Below are positions 1 through 12,000 of a stretch of 64,000 nt of DNA, piece by piece. Positions within the stretch are counted from its first letter, which is position 1, and the number at the start of each line of letters is the position of its first letter. A model generated the notes under the pieces. That model ran no database searches. It was not told where the DNA came from and saw only the letters and a program-made list of their open reading frames with translations. A program made the translations under genes and the position numbers. Source of the DNA: Nectonema munidae (lineage: Eukaryota; Nematomorpha; Nectonematoida; Nectonematidae); assembly GCA_030549495.1 (NCBI GenBank), contig JAUIRK010001052.1, positions 2,604,001 to 2,668,000 of the forward strand, read 5' to 3'.

Positions 1-41
1 AAGATTATCTGATTTGGATATAAAATAAAAATTGTTCATAC

Positions 42-98
42 CATATCATCGAGCAAAGATTTCTGGGATTTTACTTCGGTACCAATATCAATTGTAAT
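42..98 (-). CDS. BET1: BET1-like exon 3 (central SNARE heptads)
   Basis: The 57-bp exon encodes ITIDIGTEVKSQKSLLDDM, in phase 0 at both ends. Its acceptor is TTTTTAG and its donor GTATGA. In known BET1 proteins the same block (SLSIEIGHEVKTQNKLLAEM in vertebrates) follows directly after the VTAIKS block found in exon 2, and the order is the same here. Confidence 0.85.
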
Positions 99-3000
99 CT
101 AAAAACAAAAAATCATAGAATGGGCTGCAGATGATTGGATTATTTTTTCAAATGTTGGTAATTATAATAATCAGCCCAGTGAATATAAATAGGAAAATTA
201 AAAGTATGTTAACCCGTTAACGACCAGAATAATCAGACGATATCTAATGTAAAGCAGAAGATTTGTATTAAAGAGTTTTGATAAACGCAGACGATTTTAT
301 TTTTGTAAAGTCGACTATAGTCGGCATTGGGCGTTAACGGGTTAACCGGTTATCGACAACAGTCGACATATGTCGACTTTACAAAAATAAAATCGTCTGC
401 GTTTATTAATTCTTTTTCTTCTGCTTTACATTAGATATCGTCTGATTATTCTGGTCGATAACGGGTTAATAGGCAAATACTTTTATCACTTCAAGGCTGT
501 TTATGTAAACCACTACGATTTTAACTATTTTTAACGAAAAAAAATGTGTTAACCCTAAAAATAATGTAGTGTACATGGTGGTGTATTAACTCAGAAATGA
601 GGTGTTATTCATGACTACCACTCACTAATCAATATATTAAGTAAATATATAGTGCAGTGGTTCCCAACCGGGGTCCATGGAAGAATTTCAAGGGGTCCAT
701 GGAAATTCTACTTCAAACTACTTATGCTTAATCTCCTTTAATATACTTCTATTTTCCAAATCAATATAAATATATATATTTAGAGCTTTTTTAAATAAAT
801 ATTTTCTTCCCTTTTTTAAGATTTGATATTTTGAATCTTTATGTATGCTTTTTATTAGTTACAATATTTTTGAAAAATTTATATTTTAATTGGAAAAAAA
901 TTTTATTCACATTTTATGTCAGGCTTTACGATTTCTCTGATTTCATATAAATAAGCATACGATTTAATAAGATGACTACAATAATTTTTTGCATAAAAAT
1001 CTTTAATTAAATTTTTCGGCTCAAATTATTCAGTTGTAGGGGTCCACAGGTAAAAAAGTGACTGAAAAAGAGGGAACGGGACAAAAAAGGTTGGGAACCA
1101 CTGATATAGTGTATGTATATTATATACTTATTTTATTCATTATATTTCAAAAAAATGCATACGGTTGAAAACTCATTTTATTCTAACTTCTTAGTTTAAA
1201 AATCGTTTCTTGAACAGAGACCATTTTAAATAAGCCTTTTAAAGAACTATTGAGAGCTATTAAGTTAAAAATTTTAAAAAATACTGATTTCAAAGCAGAA
1301 ACTTTATCAGCCAGTTCTTTCACCTTTTCATCATTTTGTTCTTCAATATGAGAAAGAAGAGGAGAAGAAGAATTGTTCTGATCTAAACACAATTCAAAAA
1401 ATCATATTTCCTTATGTTTTGCTGGCAACAAAACATATGACATAATCTATATGCTATATAATCTATAAAGCTCTATTTAATTTACACACATTATTTACAC
1501 CTTATACCATCATAGCACACATGACCTTTCAATTGTTACACAAAATTAAATAATAAGGCTAAAATAAAAATGGAGAGAAATCCATACAATCAATTTTTCA
1601 TAATACTCATATAATATATTCCATGTTCATTAGAAATTTTTTAGTGAGTATAGTTATGACTAATTCAGATTTTGTTTCAGCTTAAAAGAACAGAAAATTT
1701 TTAGAGACCATATCACTTACATAAAATGTTTAAGAAACAAGTCAAAGTTAAATAATATAAATGTTAAATTCCGAAATTCTTAAAAAAAAAACACTGTCTC
1801 TCAAAGCCTTCAAAGTTTACCTATGTCTAAAAAAGTTTTCAAAAATTATCAACAGCAAAGTAACTGGAGATAAATTATATGCCAAATTTAAAGACAAAAA
1901 TGAGCTCGAAAAAGCTTCAGAATTTCTCAATAAAAAGAATATTGACAATAATGTTCCTGATAAGAAGAGAAAAATTCATAGGCATGTAAAAAAATATACA
2001 CGCATTTTTGGAAATTGCAGATTTAGAATCTCATTTTGTTGGAAAAACGATTTACGGTTTGATACTTTTGATAAAGTCGTAAAGTTTTATTCAAAACATT
2101 CAAGTCTTTCAACTTGATTTTGACAGTAAATGAAAAATACTCATAAAAGGTTTTTGAATTGAAATTTATTTATTTTGGACTACTTTCTTTTGACGTTGTA
2201 GTATTCATTCCTAAAATTAAAAGTTGCAATAATTGCATTACATCCGGGCATTGGAGATCAAAATTTAAGAAATACTAAATGTAAAAAGTCTCCTCCGTGG
2301 ACCATACATTGTTAAATGCCCTGTTGAGAAAGGCATTGCATGCTTGAAATGTCCTCAAAATAGTCGTAACTACGAATTCTTCAATATTCAATGTTCCGCA
2401 TTTCAATATATTGTTGATAAAATAAAGTCATGAAATCGAGAACTTTTATACCATCATCAATGAGCAGTAACCAATACAGTGAAATCTTTTTTGATAATTT
2501 TGACTCAACTTCTACTCTAAATGAAAATAAGTTTAGTATAATTTGAAGAAATCTTTAATTATTTTGATTGTATAAAATTATTTGCTGAGAACCTCAAGTT
2601 TTATCCCATCCAATCTCAATATTTTAACTTTCAATTCGCGGTCGATTCCTTCAAAATTTGACGGTTTATGATGTCTATTGCATTCACTAAAGTCCAACTC
2701 AGATTCATTTTTTCATGTGATTGCATTACAATAGACCATATCAAATACTTCTTTTAATAATAATTTGATTCCTGATGAATATGTTTTTATATCCTTACCT
2801 TTAAAAGACACCGCTCATTGTGGTCTAGCTTTTACATACCTGAAAATGAGAAGATATCCCTCTAAATTTAACTTCTACAAACTGAGAGTTTTTTTCCATA
2901 AGAATTTTTGATCAATATATAGGCATGTCTTCATAATGTGTATCAACCAACAAAATATTCAAAAAGTTTTTACTCTATCTTTTTTTTTTTTATATATTTG

Positions 3001-6000
3001 TCAAATAATCAAAGAATCGAAAAATGTTCAAATCAAAAAATATTTATTCTTTTTAAATATATCGTTGGCTCCCCTTACTTTTAAAAAGAAAGATAAACCT
3101 AGTCTTTAATAATTAATTTTTATCAAATTATGCACATACGAAACTAAAAGTAAGGGGAGCCAACGATATATTTAAAAAGAATAAATATTTTTTGATTTGA
3201 ACATTTTTCGATTCTTTGATTATTTGACAATATAATATTTAAAATCGTGCAAATTGCAAAGTAAAGGTAATAACTTTTGTAACATCGTATGAGGTAGCAA
3301 AATATGAACAGAAAGTTTAATATTTTTTGATTTTTTAAAGAATATTTTTCGATTCTTTGATTACAGAATTTTATTTTGATTTGATAAAATATATTATTTA
3401 ATATTGTGAAAAAATTGCAAAAATATAGGTAATAACTTATCTAACATCCTCTCCCCGAATGAAGTATATCAAATCTTACAGCTAGCAAAATATGAACTGA
3501 TAGGTTGGAGATGAATCATCGCGGTATACAGGTTGGAGATGAACTATCGTAGTATACAGGTATATAGGTAATAACTTATATAGCATCGTCTCCCCGAATG
3601 AGGTATATAAAATCTTACATCTAGCAAAATGTGAACAGAAAGTTGAAATTTGTCTCCCTAGTCATTTGTACATGGAATAGAAACCATCGTAGTATAGAGG
3701 TTGGAGATGAATCATCGTAGTATACAGGTTGGAGATGAATTATCGTAGTATACAGGTTGGAGATGAATCATCGTAATATACGGGTTGGAGATATATATAT
3801 TTACAAAAATATATTCGCACTGTACTCACTAACACATATGACCTTTTTAATTTACACACATTATTTACACCTTATACCATCATAGCACACATGACCTTTC
3901 AATTGTTACACAAAGCATAGCCTAACGAAACATTAAATCACATACACACATTATAATATACACACAAATGTACCAATAGAAGTATATTTTCCTTTTTTCT
4001 TAAATCACTACGTGGAAGAGTCATTTGACAGAGATCCTTGGATAACAACTATTATAGCTATCAACACTATTTAGAGTGAATAACAAGGATCACGTTGGAC
4101 TCCACAAATCATCTTCGCACAACGCTTGCACTCCACAAGAATCGAAAGGACTCCACAATCAACACTTGCAATAACCGAGTTCAATAAAATTGTTTCATTT
4201 TACGTTTAGCGTAACAGTTTCTAATTGACCCGATAGTAGCAAAACTAACAGTTTGTTCTCAATATTTAGTAATACCAGCTACAAACCTATAACAGTAAAA
4301 GTTTTCCTTTATGTCACATATACCTGTAATATCCTTTTCAATGGTAAACTGGGGACACGTTATTCTGGATAGAATTCTTATAATCCAAAAAAAGATAATT
4401 AGATCTATATTTAATTTTAAATACAATGAACATACAAACGGAAAATTTAGGGAAATGAAGTTTTAAAATCCAAGATATATAAAGTAAACCTAATTAAAAT
4501 AGAAATCAAATTTTTCTCTGGTCAATGTCCCATCAATTTTACTGATTTAATAAATCCTTACAAGTTACATATTTATGGTGCAAAAAAAGAAAGTATCCAA
4601 AGTTTGATTTATAAAGTACTTTACAGTTGGAATTCATTTAAATGGATTATAGATGACTTTTTTGATAAACAAAAATTTGTTAAAATCATTAGAAAAGTTG
4701 AAGAAGGTATATTGAGCAGGTACATCTCATGTACATCTAACAATTGTTGTTTGCAATCAAGAGACATACTTATAATATGTTCTTAAACATTCTTCAAATC
4801 TTTATATTTTTATACTTCATACCACTTAATGCTGCTATAAATCCATACACATATATAAATCCTGTATTAAAACCTTGTCTTATATGTTTATATATACGGT
4901 AGCTACATAATGTTTTGAATTATCAAATCACCAAGCGACAAAATCAGCGGCTCTTATTAGCCCGTAGTGTGCAATATATTACAAGCCTTTCAAACTGTGT
5001 ATTGGTACTTCTCAAATTTGATCTTTACAGTATCATTAATATTTAATAAATATGAAGAAATTCAATATATCATTTAGATTACTAAAAATAAAAATTATAC
5101 TTAAATAATTTCTCCTCATTGAAATATGCGGCAGAGAGATACTAAAAAAATAATTTAAAAATAATTCAAAATTTCTTTGAATAAAAAATGGTACATTTAG
5201 TTAGGTTAGTTGGTTCGAGATATCAAAGCACTTTCAGCCGTAAGGCTATATGTTCGCATTATGCTTATGATGGTTAATCACAGTTTTTGTTAATTTGTTT
5301 TTAAGAGTTGGGAGCTTTGTGGAACTAATCTCTGATCTTCAACCGTTAAGCTGAGAAGTACACTCTTACAACCCATACATCATTTAGTTTGCCGCAAACG
5401 TTTTATAGTTTAGGATAAAACGTGCACTTAATATTTTTTTATCATGTTTTAGTCTGGCATACGTTTTACCACAAGAATTCTTAAAACTACTCATTTATTT
5501 ATATCAACAAAAAGAATTGCGTTTATATGTTCATAAATTTTAGAAAATTCATAATTCAACATTATTTTAAGAAGCATAATTTTTTGTTGTTGGTACAATT
5601 CTTAAATACAATTGACCACATTCAATTTTATAATATTTCTGTTATTCGTATATACAAGAATCTTTGTTATCTTCACGAATTATTTCAAAAATTTAGATTA
5701 GCATCACTTATTTTAAATTTTCTAGCCCCAATCACATCAATATTCTTCCTTGAAAATACGCGATCTTTAGACAAAACTTTTTAATCGCTAGAATTATATT
5801 TTCCCCATCTGTTGCTTGTGTGAAAGAGGTATAAGTATAAGATTTTTACTGTAATCAGGCAAAACTCAATGACAAATGATACGATAAATTTCATCTATGT
5901 TGCGAAAAAAGGTGAAATTAAATCACTTCTTTCATGTGACTATCATAAAGAAAATATCTGTCATGCTCTGATATCCTATAAAAGAATTTAATAAACTTAA

Positions 6001-9000
6001 ATCTGCTCCCTCCTGTTCTAAAATTTAAGATGATATTTCATCCTTAAAAAAGAAACTTTACACTTAGCAAGTTTTAACTTTTCGATAATTTTCGTTCTTA
6101 TCACAGCCACAAGGATTGTCTTTGAGGAAATTTAGAATTTTAATAGAATTTCATATATAAACTTAATAGATGTCATTGCCATAACTTTTTGAGATGTTTA
6201 TATATAACGATTTTTCAAATAAAGTGTACAGAAATGATTTTTTGGTTATAACTGATATTCAGACATACACGTACAGTTTTATAACATATATTTAAGATCG
6301 CCTCTTTTTTTAAATGTAAAGTTTTTTATTATTACTAGGGTTTTACAGACGGATAACCTATTATTCTAGCTGGAAAGAAATATGTGATCGTTTGAATGAA
6401 AAGATAGCAGCTTGTAAAAAAATTGATGAAATCTGTCTTATTGATAAATATGAAGTACATATAGACATATAAAATAAAGAAAACGTTTCTGTATCTGATA
6501 GATGGAGAATAGTCTTTAAAGAAAAGAAAATGTTTTAAATTTTCAAAGTTTTTATGAAATAAATGATAAATATGGAATAAATGTTGAATTGTACGACAAA
6601 ATTACGACTTTGATTGTGACAAGTTTTATTTCGAAATAAGATCATAAATTACTTTGTAATGTATTATCGCCAGAACAAATTCTTTTAAAAATAAATAGGT
6701 AGGTAGGTAGACTTTCCAACGTGTGCTGATATGCTTGTTGCTAGAACATTGGTTAAGGGAGATGGAGATGTGGATAGAAATAGGGAGGAGTTACGAATTT
6801 TATTCTAAAATAGAAAATACAAAGGGTGCAAATTAGTTTGTCATAGTGTTTCAACTGTTGTGAGAGTTGTTTCAATGGTGTCAATGATAGTTGCAAGAGA
6901 TTTTAGTAATGTTTGGTCTTAAAGGAGGTCTGAGAGTGCTATTGGTGATCTATTAAAGAAAGGAAAGCAGCGTCTTAGAAGATCTTGGTGATGAGAAAGA
7001 AGATTTGACAATGACGTTTCTATTGCGTCACATATGAAACGACAGTATGAACTTTTGCTAACTTTAATTCGGAAGAGATATGCTCTGAATTCGCAGTGGC
7101 CTGATAGCCAACGTATAGTTGAACGCGGCGGTGTAAATTCTTTGTTTTTCAAAGTTGCGTGTATTGTGCTGTTGTGTGGTAAAAAGGAGATTAGTGCATT
7201 TTGATAAGAAGATATGCACATCTACCATTCTTTTATAGAGGATAAGTGAATGTGCATTAAAAGGTTTTGAGAGGTAGGGAGTTGATGATAGAGATGTGGG
7301 AGGTTGGGTGTAAGTTTGGAGTAAAGTAGTCAACGAGGGAGTTTTCTGCTATGTTTAGATGAGCAGGGCACCAGCATAGGTGTCTGTGGAAATGTTTTGT
7401 AAGATTGATTAAGGAGGAGACGAATTGGAAGGAGTGAAAGAGGATGTTATGTAATAGAGAGGGATCATGGATCATGTTTTGTGCTTCGGTAAAAAATGGA
7501 AGGTAGTAAAATGGAGAAGGTAGTTAAGGGTATCAGTAATCGTAGTGCAGGCGTGTTAAACGCTGAAGAATTTATATTCGGAGATTGAAAGTAGAGGATT
7601 TAATCGAGAGTGATGGGTGTGAAAGGGGCGAGTGGAAGAGCCTTTGAAGAAGGCGTAAGCAAAAGAAACACTGAGGAATTTCTTTAAGGCGTCTGTGAAG
7701 TTACATAGGGAGGTGGGTGAAGAGTTAGAGCGAAAGTGTGAAATCGATGTAGCAGCTGCTACATGCCCTGCGCTTAGTTGAAAAATTTTTTTTTGACTTT
7801 TTGTAATATATATATATATATTATTTTCAATTAACTCAAGTCTCTCTTCAAGCAAAGCAGCAAGATCTCAACATTGCATCAGCGTTATGTGCCTTTTTGA
7901 CAGGATTCCTACAAAGTTTCAGAGATCAATTCGATAAGTTTGAGTCAGAAGCGCAGAGCCTAACTCAAGTGAAGGAGTACCAGCAAAAAAGAAAAAGAAG
8001 AATTGCCGAAATTGAAAGCGTGATGAGAGTATATGCAGTGGTTGTTCAGTTCCATATGCAATAGATACTCAATCACCTAAAGACAGATTCCGTGTTGTTT
8101 TTCTTGCAGTAATAGACAGTCTACTATCTGCGCTGGAGCAACGCCGTAAAGCATACACCCGATTGAACATAAGGGTTAGTTTTTTACGAAATTTGCATGA
8201 TCTTTCACCCGCACAGATAGAAAAAAATGGTTTCAGACTTTTAGAAGCATATCCCCAGCATTTGGACGACGGCTTGAAGGATGGATTATCTCATTTTTCA
8301 GAATTTGTAAAGCAAATTGGTGTTGATTGTTCCTGTCCAGAGTTCAGTTATTTCACCTTAAAACAAATTTTTACTCTTGAATTTTGTGGTTTTTACCTTT
8401 TTTGTAGAATCTAAATCAATTTTATTAAAAAAAATTTTACTTCCTGACTATCATTTGTAAATTTAATCGATCTGCTACATGCTCTGCACTTGGTAGATTC
8501 GGCACTGCATGTATGTATCAATAAATATAGATGTAAAATAATCATAAATAATTAGAATTTGTTAAAATCAATAGATTATTAACTTCGTAATAGAAAGCCC
8601 TCATTCTTGAATCAATCGTCAAGCATGTTATTGAATAAGGACGTAAAATAGATCTGGAATGTATCCATCTTTTGAAAAAAGAGAAGGATATGACAAAAAG
8701 GATAAATAAACAAAGCATTCATATACTGACACGGCTTTTTACCCAAACTTATCGAAACCGTCTGGAAATAATATAAGCATAGTTGATTTGTTATAAAAAT
8801 AGATATTTTATTTGAAAGAAATTTTTTGAAAGTTTGAAGCTTTTAGATATATTGAAATCCTAAATGAAAAAAATGAGTCCAAAAATGAAACCAGCATCTT
8901 CAATTTGGAATACAAACAGATCTTTTATTTAAATTTCCAAAAATAATCCTCTAGATGGTAATCTTTTACTTTACGATTCGTCAATCAAAAAATTTCTCTG

Positions 9001-12000
9001 ACAAATTATTTGCTGTTGTGATGTCAATCAAAGAGAGTTATTATTATGGTTTTTTCGCTAAAATTAAAAAATCAATGGATTTTTTCTATTATTAAATACA
9101 AACTTTCTTACAATTTTGGACTTCTACCTCTCTTTTTGATAAGTTCCTCGTAAAAAAATTCCAAAAAGGAAGATGGTGTTGTTGCCTCAGAACTAGCTCA
9201 AATATATCATGCTGTAAAACATAATCTTTCTTACAACTAATTTGATTGTACTTTAAACTGAATTCGATAATTTACCATGATTCTAAAATAGCAGCAAAAG
9301 TTTCTTGTGGTCGAACTAAGTCAGAGGCGATTGCCATGAATTTTCTTGGTAAAAAAGCACTAGAAGTTATTAAAGATTTGAAAAACCACGAACCTCAAAA
9401 AACAAACCACAAAAACGTGAAAATGTACCCAGTCTGTGTTCAATAGGGAATTCGGTAGAGTAAACTGTGTTATTGATTTCTTTGAGAATGCAAACGAAAG
9501 TGCTGATGGAATATTTCAAGTTCAACTGTTTAAAAAACACTATGGCAAAGCTTGATTGGGAAAAAGTATCATGTTTAAGTGCAGATAACGCTAATTTCAA
9601 TTTTGGAAATAAATGTTCTCTCTATACAAATATCCTCAAATTAAATAATAATGTCATTAAGGCTAATTGCAATCCCCATATTTTACATAATGCAATAAAG
9701 TGTGGTATGGGAAAAATGAACGTCGACATAGAAAACATTGTATTGAAAATTTACGGCCATTTTTCAGCCTCAGGAAAAAAACGTGAAAATAAGACTCATG
9801 TTTGTAGATAGGGAGTTTTTTGAGATTATTCGTTATGTACCTACTAGGTGGTTGTCTCTTTTGCCCTGCATTGAAAGAATATTACATTCTTGGAAAGCTT
9901 TAAGCTCATATCTCCTGAGCAGTCCAACTGATTGCTCAAACTTTTTTTAATCGATGATAAGTCAAAACAAATTATTAAAATATATTTTTTGTTTTTGCAA
10001 AACGTGATGGAAATTTTCAAACTATCTGTGCAACAACTTGAGAAAAATGAAACTTCAGCTTTTCAATATTTTGACTAATTTGAGAAATAAATTCATGTCT
10101 CGACTTTTTGAAGAATTTTTTGACTATCATGTTCAACAACTTCTTTAAAATTTAGATAAATCTTTTCTTATCACAGTAATTACATATTTGGAGAAAAGAA
10201 TTAACTTTAATAAAGATTCAAAATTTGGTAAATTATCAATTTTGAGTTGTTTGGAGAATTTATTACCACAATATCAAAATATTTTAGAAATTGTTGAAGA
10301 TTTGAAACTAAAAGATAAACTGGGGTTGAATATAAATGATCTCTTCAATGAAATAATGACTCTTCAAAGTTGTTTTGATATTATGAAGTGTTCAGAAGAT
10401 TTGCAAAGTGTACTACAAGTAGTAAATGGAAGAAAATTTTTAAAATAAGGGTGTCATGCTCAAATCTTTTCAAAATTGTTTCATTTGAACTATCAATACC
10501 AGGAACGTCTGCATTCTTTGAAAGAGTTTTTAGTGTTATATCATCCAAGTGGAGAAATGACAGGATCAAATGTTCAGTAGAGCTGATAAAAAATGAACTT
10601 TTCATAAACTTTAATTTTGGAACAAAATTTTTAAAATAAGGGTGTCATGCTCAAATCTTTTCAAAATTGTTTCATTTGAACTATCAATACCAGGAACGTC
10701 TGCATTCTTTGAAAGAGTTTTTAGTGTTATATCATCTAAGTGGAGAAATGACAGGATCAAATGTTCAGTAGAGCTGATAAAAAATGAACTTTTCATAAAC
10801 TTTAATTTGAAAGACACATACATGTCTGGAGTTTCCTGAAAATATAAAAAAGGATTTTGTGCTGAGCAGCAAAAAACCAAAGCATATATAATTTTAAAAA
10901 TAAAATGTGCAATAAATTATAATTTTTGTTTAATCATGCATTGATAAAAGATTAAAAGAGTTCTTTGTATTTATATACAGGTCCGTGCTAGTCAAGTAAT
11001 GCTCGACGTAGGGATGGGCAAAAAAACTTTTGGAGTGGTTGAGCTTTTTTTGCTTTCAAATAAAATTTTTCCGATTGAGCATTTATTTTGTCCTTTATTT
11101 AAATTTTAAAAAGTTGGCAACCCTAGATATATTTCTCATCAATCAAAATTTTTATTGTTATTTTCTAAAAAGTAGCCATCAAAACTGTATATAATTATAA
11201 ATTTTTAAGGGAGTATCTAATATAAGCACTAACTTATGAGGTTAACTACAGATAATGTCAAAATTTTTGATTTTGATGGACAGTTTTTGACATGAAAGGG
11301 CCATTCAACTACCATGAATTTAGTATTAAAAGATGCAGCTAAGGATTTTACGAAAACTCAAAAAAATTTGAAGGGCTATAATTCAGACAATTAATTTTTT
11401 TGTGATGGAGTATGGGAGTTTTACGCCCCCATCACTAATAGGATTAATGACCAAAGTAACACAGCAAGCAGCAGCAATAGCCATCATGAAACCTAAATTT
11501 ACATAGTGCATAGAATCAATCTTCTTTGAAATGATAAATGAGCAAGTGGTTTATATTCATTCTAACACAATAACAGTACTTTATATGTGCTGTGAGTTAA
11601 TAAGCATCTTTTAAATTTCGATAAGGTTCCATAACTTATTTGTCTTATTATTGTGGTTATCGTAACAAAACTGGAAAATTTATTTAAATGGTTTTAATCG
11701 TGACCGTAAATAACAATGAATAATATGAATGAAAAATTCCTAATTAAAAAGTATTTTTCCTTTTTATTTAAAATGAAAGTTATTAAGACGTCTAAAGTAA
11801 TACAGTGGCCTAAGGACCATCTGTGTAAAGCTCACTTATTGCAACCATTTTTACAGTCCCAAATTTTTCTTTATCTCCTAGCCTAGCTTTGATTCATCCA
11901 AAAAGTAGCTCTCTATTTCGGTTTTCATACCTTCCTAAACAACCATAACAATATCCATGAAAGTAAGGCTTTATTTAGAAAATAATATTAAAAGTTGTTT

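Noticed and set aside
1183-1392. 69-codon minus-strand frame as a separate small gene
   Set aside because: Only the part between a good acceptor (1383) and donor (1284) resembles BET1; the rest is intron.
3503-3792. CRISPR-like array of 28-bp repeats
   Set aside because: Units are contiguous without spacers and the genome is eukaryotic; it is a minisatellite.
7556-7855. 99-codon minus-strand frame as a host protein
   Set aside because: It lies within LINE remnant/hAT junction sequence and has no domain.
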